35,230 bases of DNA, taken from the NCBI GenBank assembly GCA_002085445.1, contig NBMI01000185.1, positions 1-35,230 of the forward strand, in the 5' to 3' direction. Each line of letters starts with the position of its first letter. Position 1 is the stretch's first letter. A program made the translations under genes and the position numbers. Positions 8,721-16,377 of this stretch are shown here, piece after piece. The DNA comes from Candidatus Parabeggiatoa sp. nov. 2. Lineage in GTDB: Bacteria; Pseudomonadota; Gammaproteobacteria; Beggiatoales; Beggiatoaceae. The notes below the pieces were generated by a model, which was not told the DNA's origin, did no database searches, and worked only from the letters and a program-made list of their open reading frames with translations.

Positions 8721-8845
8721 ACAAGTCTATTACCCAGTCAAGGAAACGGACAAAACTTTTTTGGATGACTCTAACGCTCATGCGATTTGAGGGAGAGGGA
8801 GGTGAGGGTTCACTTAACTCATGCGAATTAAGGGTTGAATTGAGT

Positions 8846-8881
8846 ATTCGAGGCCAAATTAAAAAAACTTTGGCCTCGAAT
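8846..8881. terminator. Perfect 13-bp hairpin downstream of the sortase gene
   Basis: ATTCGAGGCCAAA (8846-8858) pairs with TTTGGCCTCGAAT (8869-8881) across a 10-base loop. It lies 85 bp beyond the sortase stop and could end that minus-strand transcript. There is no strong T tract, so the call is tentative. The rest of 8721-8966 shows no supported gene. Confidence 0.5.
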
Positions 8882-8966
8882 GTAAAATCAATGAGAAAAC
8901 TTTCCTTTTAATAAGAGTGATTTAATAAGCCTTTGTTATCATTTAATCGCGAGATATTGGCATTAC

Positions 8967-9572
8967 TCATGCCATTCTTTCGATTTCTTCGGCAATCACT
9001 ATAAAACGTCGACCGTCCTCGCCCTCGGTGCAGGGATAGCAACTAACTAAGGTTAAACGTCGATTCAAACTCGGCTGAACCCAATAAGTCTCAGTTCTAT
9101 AAACCACCCTAACGAGCGATACCTGATAATGCCAGCGCCCACTGCCCAGAGATTCAAGCACCAGCGTATCGCCTTCTTTTAACCTCTTCAAAAAACTAAA
9201 AAAGGTATCACGATGAGGTGCATTGAGTACACTATTGCCCAATTCACCCGGCAAGACGCTGCTATCTGAATGCCCCAGTGCAAAAGCTGACATCCCCTCG
9301 CCGGCACGAGCGAGGACAATCTGATCAACATTCAAATGGGGGACTGATAAGCGTGCCAGCGGCCAAGTGTTTGCCCCAGGCCAAGGTTTGACATGGTGCC
9401 CACTCGCTTGAGTGCGTACCCAAGCCGTGTGTAGCAAACCATGCGCTAACCAAGCTTGGATATACACCTCTTGGCCCTGACTGAATTGCCATGCCGCAAC
9501 GCCCATGGCAATCCCAAGGATCATGCCTCCCCATAATCGAGGCTTTCTATTCTCTCTCAGAGGCTTTTTCAT
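8967..9572 (-). CDS. Class GN sortase (proteobacterial dedicated sortase system)
   Basis: This 201-residue membrane-anchored cysteine transpeptidase has an N-terminal transmembrane segment at about 13-30 (LWGGMILGIAMGVAAW). The core carries catalytic H120 (NAPHRDTFF, where the family usually has AGHRDT), C178 (LTLVSCYPC) and an arginine at 188 or 189 (EGEDGRRF). PGELGNSVL before the histidine is also typical. Length and motifs fit the class GN sortases (TIGR03784 type) of marine proteobacteria, which process one dedicated target protein. Usually that target gene lies directly upstream. Here only a 45-residue membrane peptide is found there, and the regulator and kinase genes lie divergently. 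The substrate in this genome is therefore unknown. Confidence 0.9.
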   Translation of the reverse strand: MKKPLRENRKPRLWGGMILGIAMGVAAWQFSQGQEVYIQAWLAHGLLHTAWVRTQASGHHVKPWPGANTWPLARLSVPHLNVDQIVLARAGEGMSAFALGHSDSSVLPGELGNSVLNAPHRDTFFSFLKRLKEGDTLVLESLGSGRWHYQVSLVRVVYRTETYWVQPSLNRRLTLVSCYPCTEGEDGRRFIVIAEEIERMA

Positions 9573-9608
9573 GGTACCATTAATACCGTTTATACCAACT
9601 GACTTAAA

Positions 9609-9746
9609 TTAGCCCAGCCAAGATAACAACAACACAATTCCAACGAGTAGCACTGAGACACCCGCTGATGCTAACAGGCTCACGCCCAAAAAATTGAGCA
9701 AACTCATAAGTGGTGATGGTTGTGTACTTGGTTTAGCGGTGTTCAT
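9609..9746 (-). CDS. Small hydrophobic peptide upstream of the sortase
   Basis: A 45-residue ORF opens with an ATG (9744-9746) preceded by AAGGAG at about five bases, the best ribosome binding site in this neighbourhood. It encodes a polar N-terminus (MNTAKPSTQPSP) followed by a hydrophobic segment (about 14-44: LNFLGVSLLASAGVSVLLVG and onward) ending in SWLG. It ends 37 bp before the sortase start on the same strand, so the two probably form an operon. No LPxTG-like motif is visible. I do not recognise a family. It could be a sortase-associated membrane peptide or a remnant of the target's C-terminal sorting segment. Confidence 0.6.
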   Translation of the reverse strand: MNTAKPSTQPSPLMSLLNFLGVSLLASAGVSVLLVGIVLLLSWLG

Positions 9747-10417
9747 AATAGCTCCTTAGTGTCAGAAAATTATAGAGTATAAATGCCAATCCTTTTTTGG
9801 CAATAACCTTGCCAAGATGTACTCTATTGTGAGTCAACTCGGTGAGTTTTTTATTATAATGATGGCGGCTTTCCAATTCACGCCGGCTTGAAAATCGGTT
9901 TAAGCAAATGCACATTAAAACGACAAACACAAACCATTATGAGGACATATTCTGACAATGCGGGGGCAAAATATGGCAAAAAAATGGAATTGTTTTTTCA
10001 GTTTATCAGTTATCAATGAACATTTGTAGGACTTCGGTACCAATACCGTAACTAATTGATTTATTGGCGGTAAAATTAAAATATTTTACAACCCAAGTAA
10101 AAATATAAATAACTTAAATAATTCAAATTATGAATCCCCGTAAGATCCGTCCAAAATTCGCCATGGTAATTGGTTTCGCGGCAAACGTTTTCTAGGCCGA
10201 CGGATAATTTTTTTATTATTCAATTCAACCCGACCATCGCATTACCAATTACCCATTACCCATTCTCGGAATCCGTTTTTTAAAAAAAACCCCATTGCCA
10301 GAGAAAAATGACTTTTCGCAGGAAAATAAATTATTTAGTGTTTTTTCAATATTTAGTGTTTTTTCAATGCGTAAATCCTCAACGTAACTTCCCACTTTCC
10401 AGCGCAAAGGGGAGTCT
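9747..10417. other. Divergent intergenic region, sortase/response regulator
   Basis: This AT-rich region separates the minus-strand sortase unit from the plus-strand regulator. It contains a possible MITE end (TCAATGCGTAAATCCTCAA at 10364, similar to 6762-6780), short ATTACCCATTACCC heptamers at about 10245-10265, and tandem 18-bp repeats near the regulator. No supported gene was seen. Confidence 0.5.
10333..10368 (+). promoter_or_regulatory. Two adjacent 18-bp direct repeats upstream of the response regulator
   Basis: ATTTAGTGTTTTTTCAAT occurs at 10333-10350 and again at 10351-10368, about 50-90 bp before the regulator start. OmpR-family regulators bind tandem direct repeats, so an autoregulatory site is possible. 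It may instead be a chance duplication next to a MITE end. Confidence 0.35.
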
Positions 10418-10420
10418 ATG

Positions 10421-11116
10421 ATGGGTCGTCGTATTGCGATTGTTGAAGATGAGCCGGCGATTCGAGAAAACTATGCGGCCGTTCTACGCCGGCAAGGGTA
10501 CGAGGTAAACACATATCCTAATCGTCAGGAGGCCATGCAAGCCTTTCATGCCCGTTTACCGGAACTGGTGTTATTAGACATTGGATTAGAAGATGAAGTT
10601 GAGGGGGGTTTTGATCTGTGTCGAGAGCTACGCGCTCTGTCAGATTATTTACCTATTATTTTTTTAACGGCACGAGACAGCGATTTTGACACCGTGTCAG
10701 GACTACGTTTGGGTGCGGATGATTATTTGACTAAAGACATCAGTCTGCCACATTTATTGGCACGGATTGCGGCCTTATTTCGACGTATTGATGCCCTTCG
10801 CACTCCCCCTTCCGAAGACAGTGTTATGGGAAGAGGACCTTTATTGATAGACAGTCACCGGTTGACGGCAACTTGGCGAGGTGTGGCGGTAAATTTGACC
10901 TTGACAGAATTTTGGATCGTACATGCACTCGCACGTTTTCCGGGGCACGTTAAACACCGTGAGCAACTGATGCAAGAGGCTAATGTCATGGTTGATGATA
11001 GCACCATTACCTCGCACATTAAGCGCATTCGGAAAAAATTTGCCAGTATTGAGCCAAAATTTGCGGCCATTGAGACAGTTTATGGCATGGGCTACCGTTG
11101 GAAGAATGAAGAATGA
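10421..11116 (+). CDS. OmpR-family response regulator of the dedicated sortase system
   Basis: A 231-residue two-component response regulator. The receiver domain (about 1-120) has the acidic pair in IVEDEP, the phosphoacceptor aspartate in LVLLDIGLED (residue 53), threonine in IIFLTARD and lysine in DDYLTKD. The C-terminal winged-helix DNA-binding domain (about 140-230) ends with YGMGYRWK. Two ATGs stand in tandem. The second is preferred because AAAGGGGAG lies six bases before it and only three before the first. Proximity to a class GN sortase and its kinase identifies it as the dedicated-sortase regulator (TIGR03787 type). Its last residues and stop (AAGAATGAAGAATGA) lie within a GAATGAA heptamer repeat. 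Confidence 0.9.
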   Translation: MGRRIAIVEDEPAIRENYAAVLRRQGYEVNTYPNRQEAMQAFHARLPELVLLDIGLEDEVEGGFDLCRELRALSDYLPIIFLTARDSDFDTVSGLRLGADDYLTKDISLPHLLARIAALFRRIDALRTPPSEDSVMGRGPLLIDSHRLTATWRGVAVNLTLTEFWIVHALARFPGHVKHREQLMQEANVMVDDSTITSHIKRIRKKFASIEPKFAAIETVYGMGYRWKNEE

Positions 11117-11180
11117 AAAATGAAAAATAATTTATACTTTGCGCGGCTAAAAACTGAAACGAAGTCATTCCGCGCTTTCA

Positions 11181-11213
11181 AAAAATCCGATGTCTTAAAG
11201 ACATCGGATTTTT
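11181..11213. terminator. Hairpin between response regulator and kinase genes
   Basis: AAAAATCCGATGTC (11181-11194) and GACATCGGATTTTT (11200-11213) form a perfect 14-bp stem with a five-base loop and a T-rich 3' side. It lies in the 114-bp gap between the two genes and could attenuate kinase expression. Its AAATCCGAT core recalls the palindromes at 19233, 19924 and 21248. Confidence 0.6.
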
Positions 11214-11230
11214 AGCCAAAAACAAAAAGT

Positions 11231-13233
11231 ATGACACTCACCATCCGTAGCAAAGTCTTATTACTGTCACTGACGCTGTTCAGCATTCCTTATGTGGGTT
11301 ATGAATATGTGCGGGAAATGGAAAAATACTTACGCGACAATCTCGAAACGTCGCTGGAAGATAGCGCACGGGCACTCGCCAGTGTTCTCAATGAACGCCC
11401 CTTGTTGTTTGCCCGCAGATTGGTCTCAAAAATGTCGGCAGTTATTCGCCAGACTCTTTATCTTTCAAACATTTATTGGGAAAATATCGCAGCCATTTAT
11501 ACGCCTTGTTCATTGTGCGCGATGAGCGAGTGGTGTACCGTGATGCGTCCCTTATGCGCCTAGACCGTTGTGACCACTTGCAAATCGTGATGCAGGAGCC
11601 TAATCAACAATTTTATCGCTACGTGGTGACTCCTGAAGCGCCCGGTTGGGTAAATGCCTACAAGGTTAGGGTATCAAATCGCGGCACGTTTTCTTATCAT
11701 GCACAAACGGTCAACCGCATTCAAGGCAGTTGGCGAGAAATAAAAGATGGATACCTACTCGAATTGCGGATTCCGCTGTCGTTGATTGGTGACAGACTCG
11801 GCTTTGCGATTGCGGATGTTGACGATACGAAACAACGCGAAATCAAAACCTTAATAGGTACTTCTCCCATACAAAATCTCAAAACCGTGGGAAAAGTGTT
11901 TATTCCTTCTCCAGAGATTGAACGCATTATCCGTTCGTTAGGTGATACACCGGGTCGCCGTTTGTGGGTGCTGGATAGGCAGCAGCGGGTGCTGGCAAAA
12001 AGCGGGGACTTAAAGCGTGAATTTCCCCATCATCCGCTCAATGCGCTGTACAGTTTGCTACTCTCCCCAGCGTCAGAAGAGTTTAAGGATGACCATGCGC
12101 GTGCTTCACGTCTTGAAGGTGAAGAAGTTAATAGTGCCCTGCGTGGGCGGGCTGAAACCCGCTGGCATTCCACTTCGGATGAGCGGGCGGTGATTGTTTC
12201 AGCGGCCCATCCGGTGTGGGTTAATGGTCAAGTCATTGGCGCTGTGGTGGTGGAAGAAACCAGTAATCGTATTCAAACGGTGCAACGTCAAGCCATTGCC
12301 AATTTATTCAATAAAACCTTGATTGTATTTACAATTGTCACCGGGCTACTGTTGGCGTTTGCTACCCACTTATCCGTGCGACTGCGCTCGTTACGTAATC
12401 AGGCTGAAACCGCTATTGATATCAACGGGCGAGTCACAGCGACTCAAATCGGTTCGACTGCTAAGGATGAAATTGGTGATTTGTCGCGCAGTTTTTCGGC
12501 CATTTTAAAAAAACTCAAACAGTACAATACTTATCTTGAAGGGATGGCGAGCAAACTGTCACACGAATTGCGGACACCCATTGCGGTGGTGCGCTCATCC
12601 TTGGAAAATCTTGAACAAGAACTTGAACAAGAATGCCAGCATTGTGAGTCGTATGTTTACATAGAACGCGCAAAACTTGGCATTGATCGTCTCAACACGA
12701 TTATTACGCGCCTGAGTGAAGCCACTCGTCTTGAACAGGCATTACAAAATGCGGAGCGAGAGCTGTTTGATTTAACTGAATTAGTTGGCAGTTGTGTGGA
12801 GGGATATCGCTTAGCCTATCCCAACCAACGCTTTTATGCCGAATTGTCTAAAACCCCAATCACTTCAGAAGGTGCGCCCGATCTCATCGCGCAAATGTTG
12901 GACAAACTCATTTCCAACGCGGTGGACTTTTCGGCACCAGACTGCCCTATTAAAATAAAATTGCAGATGGAAGGAAAAACCGCACACTTGGCTGTCATTA
13001 ATCGTGGTAAGGCGCTGCCCAGTGAAATGCAAGAGCGCTTGTTTGAGTCTATGGTATCTTTACGCACCCAATCCGGCACCAAAGAGCCACATTTAGGATT
13101 AGGCTTGTATATGGTGCGCCTTATAGTGGGCTATCATGGTGGACAAGTGAGAGCGGAAAATAATCAAGAAGCCCCGGGCGCGGTATTTACGGTATTGCTG
13201 CCAATACGTTCTTCTGAAGTTGATAATTGGTAA
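11231..13233 (+). pseudogene. Dedicated-sortase histidine kinase, frameshifted
   Basis: The kinase is spread over two frames. Frame one (11231-11563) gives the first transmembrane segment (VLLLSLTLFSIPYVGYEYV) and LRDNLETSLEDSARALASVL, then goes out of register. The second frame (open well before 11476, to 13233) gives the sensor region (LYALFIVRDERVVYRD, VTPEAPGWVNAYKVRV, LELRIPLSLIGDRLGFAI), a second transmembrane segment near 12325-12375, HAMP-like sequence, H-box SHELRTPIAVV (His at 12562-12564), N-box LISNAVDFSAP and G-box LGLGLYMVRL. The order matches the kinase that accompanies class GN sortases (TIGR03785 type). The switch lies at about 11400-11476, where a short stretch also seems missing. 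All catalytic boxes are intact, so an assembly indel or phase-variable gene remains possible. The end (VDNW, TAA) falls in a TAATTGG heptamer repeat. Confidence 0.85.
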
Positions 13234-13252
13234 TCGGTAATTGGTAATTGGT
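13224..13252 (+). repeat. TAATTGG heptamer repeat at the kinase stop
   Basis: Four imperfect copies of TAATTGG/TAATCGG begin inside the last codons of the kinase gene and provide its stop codon. Confidence 0.85.
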
Positions 13253-13421
13253 CATTTTCGTTTGAGGAACGCTTTGAGGCTCATAAACCATTTGCATAAG
13301 CGAAGCGCGAAGCGCGAAAAAGTCATAAAATAATTTTAACTCAAATAGTTCATAACTCATTCGCCATTCGACATTACCGTCGCATGGCGAAGTTACTTCG
13401 TTTCGCGCCTCAAAGCTTCAA

Positions 13422-13479
13422 AGCGTCCCTCTTCATTTTTCATTTTTCATAGCGTCCCTCTTCATTTTTCATTTTTCAT
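13422..13479 (+). repeat. Duplicated AGCGTCCCTCTTCATTTTTC unit
   Basis: Two 29-bp copies (13422-13450 and 13451-13479), each ending in CATTTTTCAT heptamers, end five bases before the rnfE start codon. No Shine-Dalgarno sequence is visible for rnfE. Confidence 0.85.
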
Positions 13480-13484
13480 TTCTT

Positions 13485-14177
13485 ATGACACAGTACGCAC
13501 AAATCATTCGTGACGGTTTATGGAAAAATAATCCGGGCTTTGTCCAATTGCTTGGACTCTGCCCTTTGTTAGCCGTGACTGGTACATTAGTCAATGGCTT
13601 AGGCTTGGGCATTGCGACAACCTTAATTTTAATGGCTTCCAATGTCACTGTCTCGCTGATTCGCAACATCGTGCCTAGCGAAATCCGTTTGCCGGTGTTT
13701 GTGTTAGTTATCGCTTCGTTTGTCACGGCTGTCGAAATGATCATTAAAGCTTTTTACTATGACTTATATCTCGCCTTGGGTATTTTTATTCCTTTGATTG
13801 TTACCAATTGTTCTGTCATAGGAAGGGCGGAGGCTTTTGCCTCTAAACAGCCGGTAGATCGTGCTTTTTTGGATGGCTTGATGATGGGGCTAGGTTTTAC
13901 CTTTGCTCTCGTCATGCTCGGTGGCTTACGTGAACTATTGGGACGTGGCACTTTGTTTGCCCAAGCGGAGTTAATGTTTGGACAAGCCGCGCAATGGATG
14001 ACTATCACGGTATTTGAAGATTACCGAGGATTTTTATTAGCCATTTTGCCGCCGGGGGCGTTTTTTGGTTTGGGGTTATTGATCGCGCTCAAAAATGCTA
14101 TTGATAGAAAGCGAGAGGCTCGCCTAGCGAAGCCGATAACCTTGGTAACTTCACAACCACTCGTCAGTGAACAGTGA
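13485..14177 (+). CDS. rnfE: Electron transport complex subunit RnfE/RsxE
   Basis: A 230-residue integral membrane subunit of the Rnf/Rsx complex, which couples ferredoxin:NAD+ electron transfer to ion movement across the inner membrane. The start MTQYAQIIRDGLWKNNPGFV and the following LLGLCPLLAVTGT are family hallmarks. About six hydrophobic segments follow, with the conserved IPLIVTNCSVIGRAEAFA loop and LGGLRELLGRG. Length is normal. nth lies downstream on the same strand, the arrangement also seen in Escherichia coli, but separated by about 900 bp of repeats. The other rnf genes are not in the window: the kinase sits immediately upstream, so the operon is split or rearranged. The last residues (SEQ) and stop come from a CAGTGAT heptamer repeat. 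Confidence 0.95.
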   Translation: MTQYAQIIRDGLWKNNPGFVQLLGLCPLLAVTGTLVNGLGLGIATTLILMASNVTVSLIRNIVPSEIRLPVFVLVIASFVTAVEMIIKAFYYDLYLALGIFIPLIVTNCSVIGRAEAFASKQPVDRAFLDGLMMGLGFTFALVMLGGLRELLGRGTLFAQAELMFGQAAQWMTITVFEDYRGFLLAILPPGAFFGLGLLIALKNAIDRKREARLAKPITLVTSQPLVSEQ

Positions 14178-14219
14178 TCAGTTTTCAGTGATCAGTGATC
14201 AGTTATCAGTTATCAGTGA
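14174..14219 (+). repeat. CAGTGAT/CAGTTAT heptamer repeats at the rnfE end
   Basis: Five to six period-7 units (CAGTGAT, CAGTTTT, CAGTTAT) begin within the rnfE stop region. CAGTTAT is the complement of the TAACTGA heptamer of Beggiatoaceae. Confidence 0.85.
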
Positions 14220-14920
14220 TTATCGTTCCCCAGACTTCGTAACGGGAGCGATAACATAAACCAAGGTTCGACTAATAAGCTTGGTTTCTTATACATAAAA
14301 GTTGTTAAAAATTGTTGTTAAACATGACGTTAGTGATTATAAAATCATGACTGTCAAAAATTATAACCCCCGAAAATTTTCTAACAATCGCCTGTTTTTT
14401 GTTATTAAAATGAGTCAATATTAGAGATATTTAATTTAAGTTCGTATTTTTACTAAAATACGGCTAAAATACGCTGTGAACGGCCTTCTGAAAGGCCGCG
14501 TGTTTTGGTTTTAACCTTTCTTAAAGTGTGGTTTAGTATTATAACGACTAATATTTTAATTAATAAGATAGGCACTATTTATTAAAAAAAGTTTAGTTAA
14601 CGCTTATAAAACAGTCACTTATATTTTTAGAGTCCACAAAAATATTTTTGGACCGTTTGTCTCTTTTGGCGCGGAGACAAGCCAAATTTGTGTCTAAATA
14701 TTATAGGGCATATTGCGTTTTTTTTGCTATCGTCTCTGATTGTGAATAATCATCTAGTTGAATAGGCTGGTAGGTAGTGGTATTGTGCCGTTTATTTTTT
14801 TAGCTTTACCCAAAAAAATTTGGGCTAAATCGCCCCTGAGTCAAGTGGGCGCTAATAAGACATTTCATTTTTACAAAAAAAGTCATAAGTCGCTGTGCCA
14901 ATTACCGCCCTCAAAATGGT
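14220..14920. other. Non-coding stretch between rnfE and nth
   Basis: AT-rich, with no supported gene. A hairpin CGGCCTT/AAGGCCG at about 14481-14498 is followed by TGTTTTGGTTTT and may be a terminator. GTCCACAAAAAT/ATTTTTGGAC near 14632-14653 can also pair. An open frame at 14758-14994 is mostly translation of repeats. Confidence 0.4.
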
Positions 14921-14951
14921 TATCAGTTATCAGTTATCAGTTATCAGTTAT
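14921..14951 (-). repeat. TAACTGA heptamer repeats
   Basis: About four GTTATCA units in a row, the complement of TAACTGA, lie just upstream of the GCCAGGGGC hairpin. Confidence 0.9.
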
Positions 14952-14962
14952 GGGGTTATCAA

Positions 14963-15045
14963 ATTTGAGCCAGGGGCGGTGCCCCTGGCTTTAATAATAC
15001 TTACCGAAGGGGCTAATAGATTTGTGCGTCAATAAATAATAAAGC
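14963..15045. repeat. Dispersed GCCCCTGGC-type repeat, copy 2
   Basis: AGCCAGGGGC (14968-14977) and GCCCCTGGCT (14981-14990) form a perfect 10-bp stem with a GGT loop. The following ACCGAAGGGGCTAATA and CGTCAATAAATAA match 8654-8720 in reverse. It ends about 47 bp before nth. Confidence 0.75.
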
Positions 15046-15091
15046 GAATGAAAAAAAATAGTTAAATTGATAACTGATAAATGATAGAGCC

Positions 15092-15730
15092 ATGAATGTT
15101 GAACAATGCCATGTCCTTTTTGCCCGGTTGCAAGCGCAAAATCCACAGCCAACTACCGAGCTAAATTACAGCACTCCTTTTGAATTGTTGATAGCGGTTA
15201 TGCTTTCTGCACAAGCTACTGATAAAAGTGTCAATAAAGCCACCGCGTCGTTATTCAAAATCGCTAACACTGCGCCGGCGATATTGGCTTTGGGCGAAGA
15301 GAGGCTGCGAGAATATATCAAAACCATTGGTTTGTTTAATAGTAAAGCTCGCAACATCATCAAAACGTGTGAGATGTTGGTAAAACAGCATGGCACAGAG
15401 GTGCCGTGTGAGCGCGGTGCTTTGGAGGCGTTGCCGGGTGTGGGGAGAAAAACGGCTAATGTGATTTTAAATACCGTTTTTGGTGAGCTGACTATTGCTG
15501 TTGATACGCATATTTTTAGGGTGGCTAATCGAATTGGCTTGGCTTCTGGTAAAACGGTGCGTGAAGTTGAGGAGCAGTTGTTGGATTGTGTTCCTAAGGT
15601 GTATAAAAAAAATGCTCATCATTGGTTGATTTTGCATGGGCGTTATATTTGTGTGGCGCGTAAGCCGAAGTGTGGGCAGTGTGTGGTTGTTGAGTTGTGT
15701 GAATACTCTGATAAAACCTTTGCGTCGTAG
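15092..15730 (+). CDS. nth: Endonuclease III (DNA glycosylase/AP lyase)
   Basis: Nth removes oxidised pyrimidines from DNA and nicks the abasic site. The 212-residue protein has the helix-hairpin-helix LEALPGVGRKTANVIL with catalytic K120, D138 in AVDTHIFRVANR, and a complete 4Fe-4S cluster site C187-x6-C194-x2-C197-x5-C203. K120 and D138 fall at the same positions as in the Escherichia coli enzyme, so the start is well placed. The Shine-Dalgarno sequence is weak (GATAGAGCC). A heptamer-like tract (AACTGATAAATGATAG) directly precedes it. A long repeat array begins about 60 bp after the stop. Confidence 0.97.
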   Translation: MNVEQCHVLFARLQAQNPQPTTELNYSTPFELLIAVMLSAQATDKSVNKATASLFKIANTAPAILALGEERLREYIKTIGLFNSKARNIIKTCEMLVKQHGTEVPCERGALEALPGVGRKTANVILNTVFGELTIAVDTHIFRVANRIGLASGKTVREVEEQLLDCVPKVYKKNAHHWLILHGRYICVARKPKCGQCVVVELCEYSDKTFAS

Positions 15731-15792
15731 TTTTTTATTGTCAGCCTTGCCTTCTTCCTAATGCGATGGCTTGCCTACAAAAACAACAGGCA

Positions 15793-16228
15793 GATTCGTT
15801 ATAAGAAAGGATGAACGACTACAGGGATTGAGTATAAGCAAGGATTACAGGGATTGAGTATATGCAAGGATTACAGGGATTGAGTATATGCAAGGATTAC
15901 AGGGATTGAGTATAACCAAGGATGAACTATTACAAGGATTGAGTATAACCAAGGATGAACTATTACAAGGATTGAGTATAACCAAGGATGAACTATTACA
16001 AGGATTGAGTATAAGCAAGGATGAACTACAGGGATTCGTTATAAGATAGGATGAACTAACTACAGGGATTCGTTATAAGATAGGATGAACTAACTACAGG
16101 CAGATTCGTTATAAGATAGGATGAACTAACTACAGGGATTCGTTATAAGATAGGATGAACTAACTACAGGGATTCGTTATAAGAAAGGATGAACTACAGG
16201 GATTCGTTATAAGAAAGGATGAATTATA
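15793..16228 (+). repeat. Array of 26-34-bp repeats
   Basis: At least twelve degenerate units built from ACAGGGATTCGTTATAAG or ACAGGGATTGAGTATAAG plus AAGGATGAACTA. Three sub-arrays have different unit lengths (about 26, 33 and 34 bp). There are no unique spacers, so it is not a CRISPR. The same family occurs in reverse at 16272-16372 and 25070-25237. Confidence 0.9.
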
Positions 16229-16271
16229 AGGAAATACTATAAAGCGTATAAAAAAATCATGATTTAAAAAA

Positions 16272-16372
16272 ATCCTTGTTTATATTCAATCCTTGTAGTT
16301 ATTGAATGAGTAAAATCCTTTTTTATAACGAAACGAAGTTCAGCGGAGCTAATCCTTGTAGTTATTGACTAA
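16272..16372 (-). repeat. Inverted copies of the 15793 repeat family
   Basis: AATCCTTGTAGTTATTGA (twice) and TCCTTTTTTATAACGAA are reverse complements of the upstream array units. The tract ends a few bases before the next start codon, which has no visible ribosome binding site. Confidence 0.8.
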
Positions 16373-16377
16373 AAATT

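Noticed and set aside
8714..8911. 65-residue plus-strand ORF
   Set aside because: It spans the GAGGCCAAA hairpin and repeat sequence, with no recognisable domain.
9733..9930. 65-residue minus-strand ORF overlapping the sortase peptide
   Set aside because: It overlaps the better-supported 45-residue ORF and lacks a ribosome binding site.
10027..10378. Second copy of the 6600-6777 MITE
   Set aside because: The right end matches (TCAATGCGTAAATCCTCAA), but the only left-end candidate shares just TAGGACTT, too little to call an element.
14758..14994. 78-residue ORF between rnfE and nth
   Set aside because: Its second half translates TAACTGA heptamers and the GCCAGGGGC hairpin.
15793..16228. CRISPR array (26-34-bp repeats)
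   Set aside because: Tandem units of drifting length without unique spacers.
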